A DNA stretch of 64,000 nt from Halorhodospira abdelmalekii (GTDB lineage: Bacteria > Pseudomonadota > Gammaproteobacteria > Nitrococcales > Halorhodospiraceae): NCBI RefSeq assembly GCF_016583625.1, contig NZ_NRRN01000011.1, positions 1-64,000 on the forward strand, written 5' to 3'. Under the pieces are notes generated by a model, which searched no databases, had not been told where the DNA came from, and saw only the letters and a program-made list of their open reading frames with translations. The stretch's first letter is position 1, and each line of letters begins with the position of its first letter. Shown here one piece after another: positions 10,275 through 20,193 of the stretch. The position numbers were made by a program, and so were the translations under genes.

Positions 10275-12197
10275 CTAATCCTCCGTATTACGGCCGGGGT
10301 GCGAGATCTCATCCTGCATTCGCACCGCGAACTCCTCAAGGCTCATGGAGCCGAGGTCGGTTCCGTCACGCAGGCGCACGGCAACACTCTCCGTATCCAG
10401 TTCTCGGTCTCCAAGCACAAGCATGTAGGGCACCTTCTGCAAGGTATGCTCGCGGATTTTATAGCCGATCTTCTCATTCCTCAAGTCGGCATGGGCGCGA
10501 AATCCGCGTTCACGCAACGTTGCGGCAATTTGTTGCGCATACTCACTTTGACGATCGGTGATATTCAGCACGACGGCCTGGGTCGGTGCCAGCCACGTCG
10601 GCAGAGCACCGCCGTAGTGCTCGATCAAGATCCCGATAAACCGCTCAAGCGAGCCGAGAATGGCACGATGGAGCATCACCGGCGTGCGCCGCTCGCCCTC
10701 CTCGTCGACAAACTGCGCCCCGAGCCGGCCCGGCATCGAGAAGTCGACCTGAATGGTGCCGAGCTGCCAGACGCGCTCCAGGCAATCGCGCAGCGAGAAC
10801 TCGATCTTCGGGCCGTAGAAGGCGCCCTCGCCCGGCTGTAGCTGGTAATCGAGGCCGTGTTCGTGCAGGGCGTCGGCCAGTGCTTGCTCGGCCTTATCCC
10901 AGATCGCATCGTCGCCGACGCGCTCATCGGGGCGGGTCGAGAGGGCCACGATAATGTCATCGAAGCCGAAGTGACGGTAGGCCTGAAAGACCAGGTCGAT
11001 AAAGGTCCGCACCTCGCTCTGAATCTGCTCTTCGGTGCAGAAGATGTGGGCATCATCCTGGACAAAACCGCGCACGCGCATCAGTCCGTGCAGCGTACCC
11101 GAGGGCTCGTTGCGGTGGCAGGCGCCGAACTCGGCGAGCCGCAGCGGCAAGTCGCGGTAGCTCTTAAGCCCCTGTTTGAAGATCTCGACGTGGCAGGGGC
11201 AGTTCATCGGCTTCACGGCGTAGTCGCGCGACTCCGACTCGGTAACGAACATGTTCTCGGCGAACATCGCCCAGTGCCCGGAGCGCTCCCACAGGCTGCG
11301 ATCGACAAGCAGCGGCGTGCGCACCTCGTGATAGCCGTTATCGCGCATCAGGCGGCGGATAAAGCCCTCGACCTCGAGATAGAGGCGCCACCCCGGCGGG
11401 TGCCAAAAGACCATCCCCGGCGACTCTTCCTGGACGTGGAAGAGATCGAGCGTGCGGCCGAGGCGCCGGTGATCGCGCTTCTCGGCCTCTTCGAGGCGCT
11501 TGAGATAGGCCTTAAGCTGCTTGCGATCGGGCCAAGCGGTGCCGTAGAGGCGCTGCAGCATCTCGTTGTTTTGATCGCCGCGCCAGTAGGCGCCGGCGAC
11601 CTTCGTCAGCTTAAAGGCCTTGAGCTTGCCGGTGCTCGGGACGTGCGGGCCGCGGCAGAGATCGACAAAATCGCCCTGGCGGTAGAGGCTGATCGTCTCG
11701 CCCGCCGGCAGATCGTCGATGATCTGCACCTTGTAGTGCTCGCCCTGCTCCTGAAAGAAGCGCCTCGCCTCATCACGCGCCCAGACCTCGCGCTGCACTG
11801 GCTGATCGGCCTCGGCGAGCTCGCCCATGCGCTGCTCGATGGTGGCCAGCTGCTCCTCGGTCAGGGTGTGCTCAGTGCCGAAGTCGTAGTAAAAGCCGTT
11901 ATCGACCGTCGGACCGATGGTTACCTGCAGCTCCGGGTGGAGCTGCTTAACGGCCTGAGCCATCAGGTGAGCAGTCGAGTGGCGGATCACTTCGAGCCCG
12001 TCGGGATCGTTCACGGTGATGATGGCCACCGTGGCGTCGTCGGTTACGGGGTGGCTTAGGTCGACGAGCTGGCCGTTGACGCGGCCGGCGACCGCATCCT
12101 TGGCGAGCTTACGGCCGATCGACTCGGCGATCTCGCGAACAGTGACGGGGTGATCGAACGCTCTTTGTGAACCGTCTGGGAGGGTGATACTGGGCAT
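10275..12197 (-). CDS. thrS: Threonine-tRNA ligase
   Basis: 640 residues from the ATG at 12197 ([11 protein letters not shown]), the normal ThrRS start. The TGS domain covers about 1-60. The editing domain has the [11 protein letters not shown] motif, a second zinc/editing element in [11 protein letters not shown], and the class II catalytic core with zinc ligands in [13 protein letters not shown]. The anticodon-binding domain is C-terminal ([16 protein letters not shown], then [14 protein letters not shown]). It heads the translation operon. About 270 bases lie upstream before tRNA-Val. They hold a possible terminator and presumably the thrS promoter, but no clear T-box or operator was recognised. 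Confidence 0.96.
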   Translation of the reverse strand: MPSITLPDGSQRAFDHPVTVREIAESIGRKLAKDAVAGRVNGQLVDLSHPVTDDATVAIITVNDPDGLEVIRHSTAHLMAQAVKQLHPELQVTIGPTVDNGFYYDFGTEHTLTEEQLATIEQRMGELAEADQPVQREVWARDEARRFFQEQGEHYKVQIIDDLPAGETISLYRQGDFVDLCRGPHVPSTGKLKAFKLTKVAGAYWRGDQNNEMLQRLYGTAWPDRKQLKAYLKRLEEAEKRDHRRLGRTLDLFHVQEESPGMVFWHPPGWRLYLEVEGFIRRLMRDNGYHEVRTPLLVDRSLWERSGHWAMFAENMFVTESESRDYAVKPMNCPCHVEIFKQGLKSYRDLPLRLAEFGACHRNEPSGTLHGLMRVRGFVQDDAHIFCTEEQIQSEVRTFIDLVFQAYRHFGFDDIIVALSTRPDERVGDDAIWDKAEQALADALHEHGLDYQLQPGEGAFYGPKIEFSLRDCLERVWQLGTIQVDFSMPGRLGAQFVDEEGERRTPVMLHRAILGSLERFIGILIEHYGGALPTWLAPTQAVVLNITDRQSEYAQQIAATLRERGFRAHADLRNEKIGYKIREHTLQKVPYMLVLGDRELDTESVAVRLRDGTDLGSMSLEEFAVRMQDEISHPGRNTED

Positions 12198-12397
12198 GGG
12201 GTGCAACGCTCTCCAACAGTGGTGGCCGATACGAGGGGCCACGTGCAACGCCCGGCGCGCCTAGCCAAGGCCGGCATGAAGGCCGATGGCCACTGCGACG
12301 GGGTGCGGTTAGCCTGCTGCGCGGTGATCCATTGGGATCGCTAGGACCGGGGGTCTAGGACCAAGGTAAACTTATCTGCTGCCACAGTGCTGTCGCC

Positions 12398-12446
12398 ACA
12401 AAAAAGAAAGGCCGCCTTGCTGTCGCCACGGCCGCCGCGCGGCCGT
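12398..12446 (-). terminator. Possible Rho-independent terminator after tRNA-Val
   Basis: Read on the minus strand, an 8-bp GC hairpin (ACGGCCGC-GCG-GCGGCCGT) is followed by a second short hairpin (AAGG-CGG-CCTT) and a T-rich run (TTCTTTTTT). It lies just downstream of tRNA-Val and would separate it from thrS transcription. The second stem is only four pairs, so the call is tentative. Confidence 0.45.
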
Positions 12447-12469
12447 AAGCGGAGCACTGCGGCGCAGTC

Positions 12470-12546
12470 TGGTAGGCGCGAGTGGACTCGAACCACCGAC
12501 CCCCACCATGTCAAGGTGGTGCTCTAACCAGCTGAGCTACGCGCCT
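12470..12546 (-). tRNA. tRNA-Val(GAC)
   Basis: A 77-base cloverleaf on the minus strand. The acceptor is AGGCGCG/CGCGCCT, the D stem GCTC/GAGC, and the anticodon stem CCACC/GGTGG with loop TTGACAT (anticodon GAC). The T arm is around TTCGAGT, the discriminator is A and CCA is encoded. Confidence 0.97.
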
Positions 12547-12647
12547 GCTTACTGTGCCGCCGCATTGTACAGGCTTCCAGCCTCGTGTCAAGGGCAACAG
12601 AGAGCCAAAAGAGAGGGCCAACAAGCGGCCCGCCGCCCCTCTCTCCA

Positions 12648-13457
12648 CTACCCCTGCAGAATCAACTCAAGGACGAACTTCGAGCCGAAGTAGCCGAGCA
12701 TCAGCGCACCAAAACCGATCAGCGTCCAGCGCACCGCGGTCTGCCCGCGCCACCCCCAGAAGGTGTGCCCGATGAGCAAAACGCCGAAGGCAATCCACGA
12801 GGCGATCGATAACGAGGTCTTATGGATCATTCCGCCCTCGACAACCTCCTCGAAGAAGAAGCCGAGCCCGGTCGCCAACGAGATGGTCAAGGCACTGAAG
12901 CCGACCGTGACCATCCAAAAGAGCTGCTTTTCCATGGTGCGCAGCGCCGGCAAGCGCCGCACAAAACCAAAGCCGACCGGGCGACGGTGGCGCAACCGGT
13001 AGTCGAGCAGCGCGAGCACCAACGCCTGCAGTACGGCGGCGAGCAGTATGGCGTAGGCGGTCATCGAGATGACAATGTGGGTCGTCAGCAGCGGATCGCG
13101 CGTAACGGTCGGATCGGGGCTAGAGAAGAGAGTACCCAGCACCGCCCCAGCAGCCAGCGGCCAAAGCAACACCCCAAGGTGCTCGATGCGCTGGCGCAAG
13201 CTAACGACCACCACGCCGGCACAGGTGATCCACGAGACCAGCGACAGGGCATTGAAGAAGCAGAGGTTCAGCTCGGCACCGACCCAAGTCGTCTCGGCGA
13301 CGACCACCGCATGGATACCGACTGCCGCAGCAGCCAGCGCCAAACCGGTCGAACGGGCCGGGCCACGCTCCTCACCGTAGAGGATACGCGCACCGATCGC
13401 ACCAGCCGCAGCCAGATAGAGCAGTGCCGTAATAGTCGTTAGGGCGAGTTCGTACAT
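12648..13457 (-). CDS. ypjD: CcsA/HemX-type inner-membrane protein YpjD
   Basis: 269 residues with about eight hydrophobic segments and the cytochrome-c-assembly fold. The WGWRGQTAVRWTLIGFGALM segment near the C-terminus and conserved histidines resemble the CcsA/CcmC superfamily. It is divergent from ffh, the conserved arrangement in gammaproteobacteria. A heme-handling role is inferred from the family; in E. coli the homologue has been linked to Mg/Co tolerance. No ccm genes are nearby, so a direct role in cytochrome c maturation is not supported by context. Confidence 0.8.
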   Translation of the reverse strand: MYELALTTITALLYLAAAGAIGARILYGEERGPARSTGLALAAAAVGIHAVVVAETTWVGAELNLCFFNALSLVSWITCAGVVVVSLRQRIEHLGVLLWPLAAGAVLGTLFSSPDPTVTRDPLLTTHIVISMTAYAILLAAVLQALVLALLDYRLRHRRPVGFGFVRRLPALRTMEKQLFWMVTVGFSALTISLATGLGFFFEEVVEGGMIHKTSLSIASWIAFGVLLIGHTFWGWRGQTAVRWTLIGFGALMLGYFGSKFVLELILQG

Positions 13458-13490
13458 AATCCTCGCATCATCGCATACTTCCCGAGCGTC

Positions 13491-13521
13491 GCAAAGCCTA
13501 TTGCAATAGCCTATTGCAAAG
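13491..13521. repeat. Overlapping palindromes between ypjD and ffh
   Basis: This stretch contains CTATTGCAATAG (13498-13509, perfect palindrome) and an overlapping 9+1+9 inverted repeat TTGCAATAG-C-CTATTGCAA (13501-13519). It is A/T-rich compared with its surroundings and lies in the divergent promoter region, so it may be an operator. A TATAAT hexamer follows at 13552-13557 on the ffh side, with no convincing -35 box at the right distance. Confidence 0.6.
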
Positions 13522-13652
13522 CTCCGCTTCTGCCGAGGCGCTCTTGACCCGTATAATAGTGGCGATCACTGGTATCCTGACCGGCGTTCCACCGCCGCCA
13601 ACCACTCAGCGCCCGTTGGCTCTCTGAGAACTCAAAGACTTAGGCAGCGCAT

Positions 13653-15041
13653 ATGTTCGATAATCTTAGCGGTCGTCTCGATTCTGTTGCCCAGCGCATG
13701 CGCGGGCAGGGCCGGATCACCGAGGAGAACATCCAGGAGACCGTGCGTGAAGTCCGCATGGCCCTGCTCGAGGCCGATGTGGCTCTCCCGGTGGTGCGCA
13801 GCTTTACCGAAGAGGTCAAAAAACGCGCCCTGGGGGCGGAGGTCGCCAAGAGCCTGACCCCGGGCCAGGCCTTTATCAAGATCGTGCAGGATGAGTTGGT
13901 GCGGGTCATGGGTGAGGCCGCCGTACCACTCAACCTCAACGTCCAACCGCCGGCGGTGATCCTCATGGCCGGCCTGCAAGGCTCCGGTAAGACGACCTCG
14001 ATCGGCAAGCTGGCGCGCTACTTGACCGAGCGCGAGAAGAAAAAGGTGCTGGTGGTCAGCTGCGACGTCTATCGACCAGCGGCCATCGAGCAACTGGCAA
14101 CCCTGGCTAAGCAGGTCGGCGTCGAGGCTTTCCCGGTCAGCTCCGGGGGCGATCCACAGCGCATGGCACGGCAAGCGGTCGATCACGCCCGCCGCCACTA
14201 CTTCGATGTCGTCCTCGTCGATACCGCCGGGCGGCTGACCATCGACGAAGCGATGATGGATGAGGTCAAGCGGCTGCACCGGGCCGTCGATCCAGCCGAG
14301 ACGCTCTTCGTCGTCGACGCCATGACGGGTCAAGATGCCGCGAAGACAGCGCAGGCTTTCGGCGAAGCGCTGCCGCTGACCGGCGTTATCCTGACCAAGG
14401 CCGATGGCGATGCGCGCGGCGGTGCGGCCCTCTCCGTGCGCCAGATCACCGGAGCGCCGATCAAGTTTCTCGGCATCGGCGAGAAGACCGACGCGCTGGA
14501 GCCGTTCCACCCCGATCGCATCGCCTCGCGCATCCTCGGCAAAGGGGATGTCGTCAGCCTGGTCGAAGAGGTGGAGCGCTCCGTCGATCAGGAGAAGGCG
14601 AAGCGGCTGGAGCAAAAGCTGCGCAAAGGCGGCAAAGGGTTCGATCTGGAGGACTTCCGCGAACAGATGCTGCAGATCAATCAGATGGGCGGATTGGGCA
14701 GTCTGGTTGATAAGATGCCTGGGATGGGACAACATGCCGATCAGATTAAAGATCAACTCGATGATCGCTTTGTGCGGCGGCAGCTCGCTATGATCGACTC
14801 CATGACCCCGGCCGAACGCACCCGCCCCGACATCATCAACGGCTCGCGCAAGCGGCGGATTGCCGACGGCTCGGGGGTGCCGGTGCAAGATGTCAATCGG
14901 CTGCTCAAGCAGTTTAAGCAGATGCAAAAGATGATGAAACAGATCAAGAAGAAGGGGGGCATGCAACGTCTGGCACAGCGGCTGATGGGCGGCGGTGGCG
15001 GACCGGGTGCCGGCGGGATGCCTCCGGGGCTCGGGCGCTAG
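13653..15041 (+). CDS. ffh: Signal recognition particle protein (SRP54)
   Basis: 462 residues. The N domain covers about 1-85. The G domain has GLQGSGKTTSIGKLARYL (P-loop), DTAGR and TKADGDARGGA. The methionine-rich M domain covers about 300-440 (EQMLQINQMGGLGSLVDKMP, and repeated QMQKMM). A glycine-rich tail ends the protein. It binds signal sequences and 4.5S RNA and delivers ribosomes to FtsY. A long open frame on the opposite strand is a shadow of this GC-rich gene. Confidence 0.97.
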   Translation: MFDNLSGRLDSVAQRMRGQGRITEENIQETVREVRMALLEADVALPVVRSFTEEVKKRALGAEVAKSLTPGQAFIKIVQDELVRVMGEAAVPLNLNVQPPAVILMAGLQGSGKTTSIGKLARYLTEREKKKVLVVSCDVYRPAAIEQLATLAKQVGVEAFPVSSGGDPQRMARQAVDHARRHYFDVVLVDTAGRLTIDEAMMDEVKRLHRAVDPAETLFVVDAMTGQDAAKTAQAFGEALPLTGVILTKADGDARGGAALSVRQITGAPIKFLGIGEKTDALEPFHPDRIASRILGKGDVVSLVEEVERSVDQEKAKRLEQKLRKGGKGFDLEDFREQMLQINQMGGLGSLVDKMPGMGQHADQIKDQLDDRFVRRQLAMIDSMTPAERTRPDIINGSRKRRIADGSGVPVQDVNRLLKQFKQMQKMMKQIKKKGGMQRLAQRLMGGGGGPGAGGMPPGLGR

Positions 15042-15086
15042 CGGCACCGGGTTGCGCTGACAAACATAAGGCTTAGAGGTGCTTTA

Positions 15087-16715
15087 ATGAAGGGGCTGCT
15101 GCGACGTATCCACGACGTGAAGATTTGGATCCGTTTGTTGATCGCGATCTGGGCGATGCTGGTATTGACCTGGACGCTGATGATCGCCTATGCGTCGTGG
15201 GAGCAGCGCAATGTCGCGGTCGATCAGGCCGTCGAGTTCACCGACACCATGAACCAGATGACCATGGCCGGCCTCACCGCAATGATGTGGACCGGCACCA
15301 TCGATCAGCGCGACGCCTTCCTCACACAGATTCGCGAGCTGCCCAACGTCAGCGGGCTGCGCGTTGTCCGCGCCGACGCCACCCGCGAGCTCTACGGCGA
15401 AGGGCCGGCGGAGCAACGCGCCCAAGATGAGATTGAGGAGCGGGTGCTGCGCACCGGCGAGCCGCATATCGAGCAAATCGACGGCGGGCAAGCGATTCGG
15501 GCGGTGCTGCCGAACTTCAACGAAGAGGACTTTCTCGGCAAGAACTGTGTCGACTGCCACGGCGAGCACCTGCGCGGCGCGGTACTCGGTGCGGTGACCA
15601 TGGAGATCTCGCTGGAGGACGTCAACACTGCGGTCGTTGGCTTCGGCATGACGATGTGGGGGATCGCTGTGCTGCTCAGCCTCCCCTTCCTGTTGATTGT
15701 CTACCTCTTCATTCAGCGTTTTGTGACCTTCCCAATTCGGGAGATGACCGATAGCCTTAACGCCATCGCCGGCGGCTTCGGCGACTTACGCCACCGTATG
15801 AACGATCAGCGCAAGGATGAGATCGGCGAGGTCGCGAGCGCCTTCAACTGCTCGATGGCCGTCTTCCACGACTTGATCGCACAGGTGATCGACTCAGCCG
15901 ATCAGCTTAACACCGCGGCCGAACGGGTCTCACAGGTCACCGAACGCACCGACGATAATATCGAGCGGCAACGCTCGGAGGTCGAACAGGTCGCTACCGC
16001 TATGAATCAGCTGACCTCGACAGCACAGGAGGTCGCACGCAACGCTCAGCACGCCGCCGAGGCGACCCGCGCCGGCGAAGAGGCGGCCCAACGCGGCAAA
16101 GGAGTGGTCCAGCAGACCGTCTCCGGTATTAACCACTTGGCCGACGATGTCAGCCGGGCGGCCCAGGCGATCCAAAAACTCGCCGATGACAGCGCGCAGA
16201 TCGGCACCGTCATCGACCTGATTCGTGAGATCGCCGAGCAGACCAATCTGCTCGCCCTCAACGCCGCTATCGAGGCGGCGCGTGCCGGCGATCAGGGCCG
16301 TGGCTTCGCTGTCGTCGCCGACGAGGTGCGCAAGCTTGCGACCCGCACCCACGAGTCGACCCAGCAGATCCAGGAGATGATCGTCAGCCTGCAGGAGGAG
16401 ACCGACAGCGCTCGGCTGGCCATGGAGCAGGGCCACCAGCAGACCGAGGAGACGGTCGAACAGGCCTCGCAAGCCGAAGCCGTGCTCGACGAGATCCAAG
16501 AGGCGGTCGGCACCATCACCCAAGTCAACACGGAGATCGCCAGTGCGGCTGAGGAGCAGAGCCAAGTCGTCGAGGAGATCAACCGCAACATGACCACCAT
16601 CAACGATGTGGCCGAAGAGACCGCGCGCGAGAGCAGCGAGACGCGCCGGGCGGGCGATGAACTGGAGCGGTTGGCACGCGATCTGAAGCGTCTGGTCGGC
16701 CAGTTCCGTGTCTAA
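15087..16715 (+). CDS. Methyl-accepting chemotaxis protein with a periplasmic heme-c motif
   Basis: 542 residues. TM1 is at about 15-37 and TM2 at about 183-206, enclosing a periplasmic sensor domain of some 145 residues. That domain contains CVDCH (residues 154-158), a covalent heme c attachment motif, near its end. A HAMP domain ([20 protein letters not shown]) and a full MCP signalling region follow (tip [20 protein letters not shown], then [18 protein letters not shown]). MCPs with a heme-bearing periplasmic domain are known as redox or gas sensors in some bacteria, so this one may sense redox state, oxygen or NO. The gene stands alone between ffh and the transporter. Confidence 0.88.
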   Translation: MKGLLRRIHDVKIWIRLLIAIWAMLVLTWTLMIAYASWEQRNVAVDQAVEFTDTMNQMTMAGLTAMMWTGTIDQRDAFLTQIRELPNVSGLRVVRADATRELYGEGPAEQRAQDEIEERVLRTGEPHIEQIDGGQAIRAVLPNFNEEDFLGKNCVDCHGEHLRGAVLGAVTMEISLEDVNTAVVGFGMTMWGIAVLLSLPFLLIVYLFIQRFVTFPIREMTDSLNAIAGGFGDLRHRMNDQRKDEIGEVASAFNCSMAVFHDLIAQVIDSADQLNTAAERVSQVTERTDDNIERQRSEVEQVATAMNQLTSTAQEVARNAQHAAEATRAGEEAAQRGKGVVQQTVSGINHLADDVSRAAQAIQKLADDSAQIGTVIDLIREIAEQTNLLALNAAIEAARAGDQGRGFAVVADEVRKLATRTHESTQQIQEMIVSLQEETDSARLAMEQGHQQTEETVEQASQAEAVLDEIQEAVGTITQVNTEIASAAEEQSQVVEEINRNMTTINDVAEETARESSETRRAGDELERLARDLKRLVGQFRV

Positions 16716-16764
16716 TAACCGCGTCTAAACCGGGGAGGCTGCTGGAGACTGTGGGTTTAGCTGC

Positions 16765-18216
16765 ATGAGCGCATCGCTGCGACGCTGGATCGGTTTAACA
16801 CTGGGGCCGCTGGTCGCCGTCTCGATGCTGTTAAGCGGCACACCGGAGGGGGTCGACCCGCTCGCTTGGCGGGTCGCCGCTCTGACCGTGCTGATGGCGA
16901 TATGGTGGGTCACCGAGGCGCTGCCGATCCCGGTGACGGCGCTGCTGCCGGCCGTCTGCCTGCCGCTACTCGGTGTCGCAAGCCCCGAGGAGGCCGCCGC
17001 CCCCTACGCCAACCCGATGATCCTGCTCTTTCTCGGCGGCTTTTTGATCGCTATGGCGATCCAGCGCTGGGGGCTGCACCGGCGCATCGCGCTGGTGATT
17101 TTGCGTGTCGCCGGGGGGCGCGACGATCTGCTGGTCGCCGGCTTCATGGGGGCGACCGCTCTGCTGTCGATGTGGGTCAGCAATACGGCGACCGCGGCGA
17201 TGATGCTGCCGATCGGCCTCTCGGTCGTTGCCCTGGTGGAGGATAACTCAGGGGAGAAGAGCCGACGGTTGACCTTGGCACTGCTGCTCGGGATCGCTTT
17301 TGGCGCCAATATCGGTGGTCTCGGCACCCTGATTGGCACGCCGCCGAATGCCTTTTTGGCCGGCTACATGGGGGAGCGGTTCGACATTCAGGTGGGCTTT
17401 GGCCAGTGGATGTTGATCGGCGTGCCGGTCAGTCTGTTGATGCTCGCCTTTGCCTGGGTGACGTTGACCCGCTGGTCGTTCCCACTACCGCGCCAGCCGA
17501 TTCCCGGGGTGGCCGACTTGATCGAGCGTGAGCGGCGCCAGATCGGTCGCCTGACGACCCCCGAGCGGCGTGTCGCAGTCATCTTTCTGCTCACCGCAGT
17601 AGCGTGGGTTTCGCGACCTTGGCTTGAGGGGATCGTGCCGGAGGGGGTTATTCTCAGCGACGCCGGGATCGCCTTGATCGGCGCCCTCGCCCTCTTTTTG
17701 GTCCCCGCAGAGGGGTTAAAGCTGCGCTTTTTGCTCGATTGGGAGGATACGCGGGCACTGCCGTGGGGAGTGCTGGTGCTCGTCGGTGGCGGCTTGAGTC
17801 TCGGTGTAGCGATTGAGGGCAGCGGCTTGGCCGGCTACTTGGCCGGTTTGCTGAGCGATTTGGGGGCGTGGCCGATTCCAGCACTGGTCCTGATCATTGC
17901 CGGTTTGGCCGCTCTGATGAGCCACGTCACCAGCAATACGGCGACGGCGGCAACGCTCCTGCCACTGGTCACGGCACTGGCGCTGCAGATCGACGTTCAC
18001 CCGCTGCTGCTGGCGATCCCAGTCGCCTTGGCCGCCTCGGCCGCCTTCATGCTGCCGGTGGCGACCCCGCCAAACGCCATCGTCTTCGGCAGCGAGCGCA
18101 TTACCGTCCCCGACATGGTCCGGGCCGGCGCCCTCTTGACCCTGGCAGGGGCGATCGTGGCGACCGCCGCCGCCTACTTGATCGCGCCCTGGGTCTTGGG
18201 GTTTAGCATCAATTGA
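16765..18216 (+). CDS. SLC13/DASS-family sodium-coupled anion symporter
   Basis: 483 residues with about 11-12 transmembrane segments. The two inverted halves each carry the family SNT signature: MWVSNTATAAMMLPIG near 150 and SHVTSNTATAATLLPLV near 395. These bind Na+ and the carboxylate or sulfate substrate in VcINDY-type transporters. GGLGTLIGTPPNAFLAGY and ATPPNAIVFGS are also conserved. It probably imports C4-dicarboxylates. Sulfate or other anions cannot be excluded from sequence. It is separated from the MCP by 49 bases. Confidence 0.87.
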   Translation: MSASLRRWIGLTLGPLVAVSMLLSGTPEGVDPLAWRVAALTVLMAIWWVTEALPIPVTALLPAVCLPLLGVASPEEAAAPYANPMILLFLGGFLIAMAIQRWGLHRRIALVILRVAGGRDDLLVAGFMGATALLSMWVSNTATAAMMLPIGLSVVALVEDNSGEKSRRLTLALLLGIAFGANIGGLGTLIGTPPNAFLAGYMGERFDIQVGFGQWMLIGVPVSLLMLAFAWVTLTRWSFPLPRQPIPGVADLIERERRQIGRLTTPERRVAVIFLLTAVAWVSRPWLEGIVPEGVILSDAGIALIGALALFLVPAEGLKLRFLLDWEDTRALPWGVLVLVGGGLSLGVAIEGSGLAGYLAGLLSDLGAWPIPALVLIIAGLAALMSHVTSNTATAATLLPLVTALALQIDVHPLLLAIPVALAASAAFMLPVATPPNAIVFGSERITVPDMVRAGALLTLAGAIVATAAAYLIAPWVLGFSIN

Positions 18217-18300
18217 TGGCAGGTTGACGACGGATCGACGGCGGACGGCGAATACCGACACCCAACCTAAGAGATCGGAGCGAAGGCTGACGCCGACGCC

Positions 18301-18873
18301 CTAATAGTCAGGCTCGTTCCCTGCCTTCCACTTGATGTTGCAACCAATACTCGGATATTGCGGCTGCGGTGGTGGATCGCCGCGCAGCATCGCCTCAAGC
18401 GCCCCGTAGAGGTCGGTACCGGTGATCGGCCGACCGTTCTTCGGTGTGCTCTCATCGAAACGGCCCCGGTAGTAGAGCTTACGCTGGGCATCGAAGAGGA
18501 AGAAGTCGGGGGTGCAAGCGGCCCGATACGCCTGTGCCACCCGCTGCTCGCCATCGAAGAGGTAGGGGAAGGGGTAACCGGCGTTGGCCTTCTCTTCGGC
18601 CATCTTCTCCGGACTATCGGCTGGATGGGTCTCTGGATTGTTGGCGCTGATCGCCACCATGGCCACGCCGCGCTCGGCGCACTCATGGCCGAGGCGCGCC
18701 AACTCCTCGCGCAGATGGAGCACGAAGGGGCAGTGGTTGCAGATAAAGGCAACCAGCAGCCCATGGCGGATCGGCAGATCGTCCGGGGTTACGGTGCGCC
18801 CTTCGGTGTCTGGCAGGGCAAAGTCCGGCGCCTCGGTGCCCAACTCCAGCATCGTCGATTCAGTCTGTACCAT
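18301..18873 (-). CDS. Thioredoxin-like (AhpC/TSA-type) protein
   Basis: 190 residues, thioredoxin fold. The N-terminus GTEAPDFALPDTEGRTVTPD is typical of ResA/AhpC-like proteins. The active site is CNHCPF (C45 and C48), with the downstream pattern DFFLFDAQRKLYYRGRFDES. No signal peptide is seen, so it is probably cytoplasmic. Members with CNHCPF are common in bacteria, but their substrates are not established. It is on the opposite strand to the SLC13 gene. Confidence 0.83.
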   Translation of the reverse strand: MVQTESTMLELGTEAPDFALPDTEGRTVTPDDLPIRHGLLVAFICNHCPFVLHLREELARLGHECAERGVAMVAISANNPETHPADSPEKMAEEKANAGYPFPYLFDGEQRVAQAYRAACTPDFFLFDAQRKLYYRGRFDESTPKNGRPITGTDLYGALEAMLRGDPPPQPQYPSIGCNIKWKAGNEPDY

Positions 18874-18957
18874 GCGATCTTCTCCACATTAGCGCGCACT
18901 GTTCTGGCACTTCTGGCGCTACTCACAGTGCCAGAAGGTGCCGGGCAATGCCGGGGA

Positions 18958-20052
18958 CTACTCCGCTTCGGCCGCCTCAACGGCGTCAAGCAGCTGGGCC
19001 AGCAGACGCTCGGCGCGGCTACCGACATCGGAGGTAAAACGGGCGCGCAACGGGCGCGCCAACTCCTTAAAGACGGCGCGCTCCTCGTCGGTCAACTCGA
19101 TAAGCTCGGTATCGGAGTTGGCCTGGATCTGCTCAAGCCGTTCGGCATTCACCCGCTGCTGCACCTCATGCGCCCAGGGGACCAGATCAGCGGTGATCTC
19201 ACGCAGCATCTGCTGCTCTTCTGCGCTGAGGCGATCAAAAAAGAGCGCACTGGCCATAAAACTGGCGATGAATTGCGCCTGGCGCGCCGAGATTAGATAG
19301 TCCTGGACTTCGTAAAAGCCCATCTCCTGGTGAGCAAAGAAGGGCTGTATCGCCGCATCAACGACGCCTTGCTGCAAGCCACTGTAGAGCTCGCCGTACT
19401 CCATCGGTGTCGGGTCGGCCCCGTAGGCGCGATAGGTCTCACGCAGCAAGCGATTGTCCATGGTGCGAATCTGCACCCCCTCGAAATCGCCCGGGGCACG
19501 GATCGGAGTGTTGGCACTCCAGACTTGCCACCCCTCCGGCACTAAAGCGAGCAGTTGCAGACGCCGCTCCCGGTAGGCCTGCTGCAGATCGTCACCCCAT
19601 AAAAATTCGGGGTCATTGAGGGCGCGGGCATTGATCCACTCATCGTCGCTGAGCACGAAGTTGAGGCTAAAGAGCTGACTCTCCGGCACTGTTGAGCCCA
19701 GCAGCCCCGAACCGAAAGCGAAGTGTACAGCGTTGTTCTGCAGCTGCTCGTAGATATCATCGATATCTCCGATGACCCCATAGGGGTAGATCTGCACCTC
19801 GACCCGACCGTCGGTGCGCTCTTCGATCTCCTCGGCAAAACGCTTAGCGTATTGGTGCTGGATGCTGCCCTCGACCTCCTCAAGCGCGATGCGCCATTGG
19901 CGCGTCTCGTCACTATCGGCACAGCCGGTGAGAGCCAGCGCGCTGAGGGCGACGATCAGCAGACCGCCGAAGAGGGTGGAGCGGGCGCCGCTGGTGCGGA
20001 AGACAATGGGCAAGGCTACTCGATGGGCTACTCGATGGGCTACTCGGTGCAT
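18958..20052 (-). CDS. dctP: TRAP transporter substrate-binding lipoprotein (DctP)
   Basis: The 364-residue product starts at the ATG at 20052, and its signal sequence ends in a lipobox (LSALALTGC). The DctP fold is clear: GRVEVQIYPYGVIGDI, GSGLLGSTVPESQLFSLNF, and GVQIRTMDNRLLRETYRAYG with the conserved substrate arginine, then MEYGELYSGLQQGVVDAA. It captures an organic acid, probably a carboxylate, for the DctQM permease encoded divergently. The first residues repeat (HRVA three times) because of a 12-bp tandem repeat in the DNA. A longer start upstream is unlikely because it would run through a palindromic repeat. Confidence 0.9.
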   Translation of the reverse strand: MHRVAHRVAHRVALPIVFRTSGARSTLFGGLLIVALSALALTGCADSDETRQWRIALEEVEGSIQHQYAKRFAEEIEERTDGRVEVQIYPYGVIGDIDDIYEQLQNNAVHFAFGSGLLGSTVPESQLFSLNFVLSDDEWINARALNDPEFLWGDDLQQAYRERRLQLLALVPEGWQVWSANTPIRAPGDFEGVQIRTMDNRLLRETYRAYGADPTPMEYGELYSGLQQGVVDAAIQPFFAHQEMGFYEVQDYLISARQAQFIASFMASALFFDRLSAEEQQMLREITADLVPWAHEVQQRVNAERLEQIQANSDTELIELTDEERAVFKELARPLRARFTSDVGSRAERLLAQLLDAVEAAEAE

Positions 20053-20121
20053 GGCTGACACCTCCCCCGCGCTACAGACAGTGGGATCTTTGGAGTTTAC
20101 CGTACCACAAGGGGGACAGGG

Positions 20122-20146
20122 GGGGACAGATTTGAAATCTGTCCCC
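20122..20146. repeat. Palindromic repeat, copy 1 (arm GGGGACAGAT)
   Basis: Perfect 10-bp arms GGGGACAGAT/ATCTGTCCCC surround a 5-base centre. It lies in the divergent region between dctP and dctQ. The same arm occurs twice more at 47273-47356. This looks like a dispersed REP-like element. Confidence 0.85.
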
Positions 20147-20193
20147 GAAGGCTGCAAGAATGAGCCCCCGAACCTCGCCCAAGGGGGCTGCTG

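Noticed and set aside
10857-12059. 400-codon open frame opposite thrS
   Set aside because: Composition is Leu/Ala/Val-rich antisense of thrS, with no domain.
13632-15047. 471-codon open frame opposite ffh
   Set aside because: It mirrors the ffh gene exactly and its residues are the antisense of SRP54. No ribosome binding site or family resemblance.
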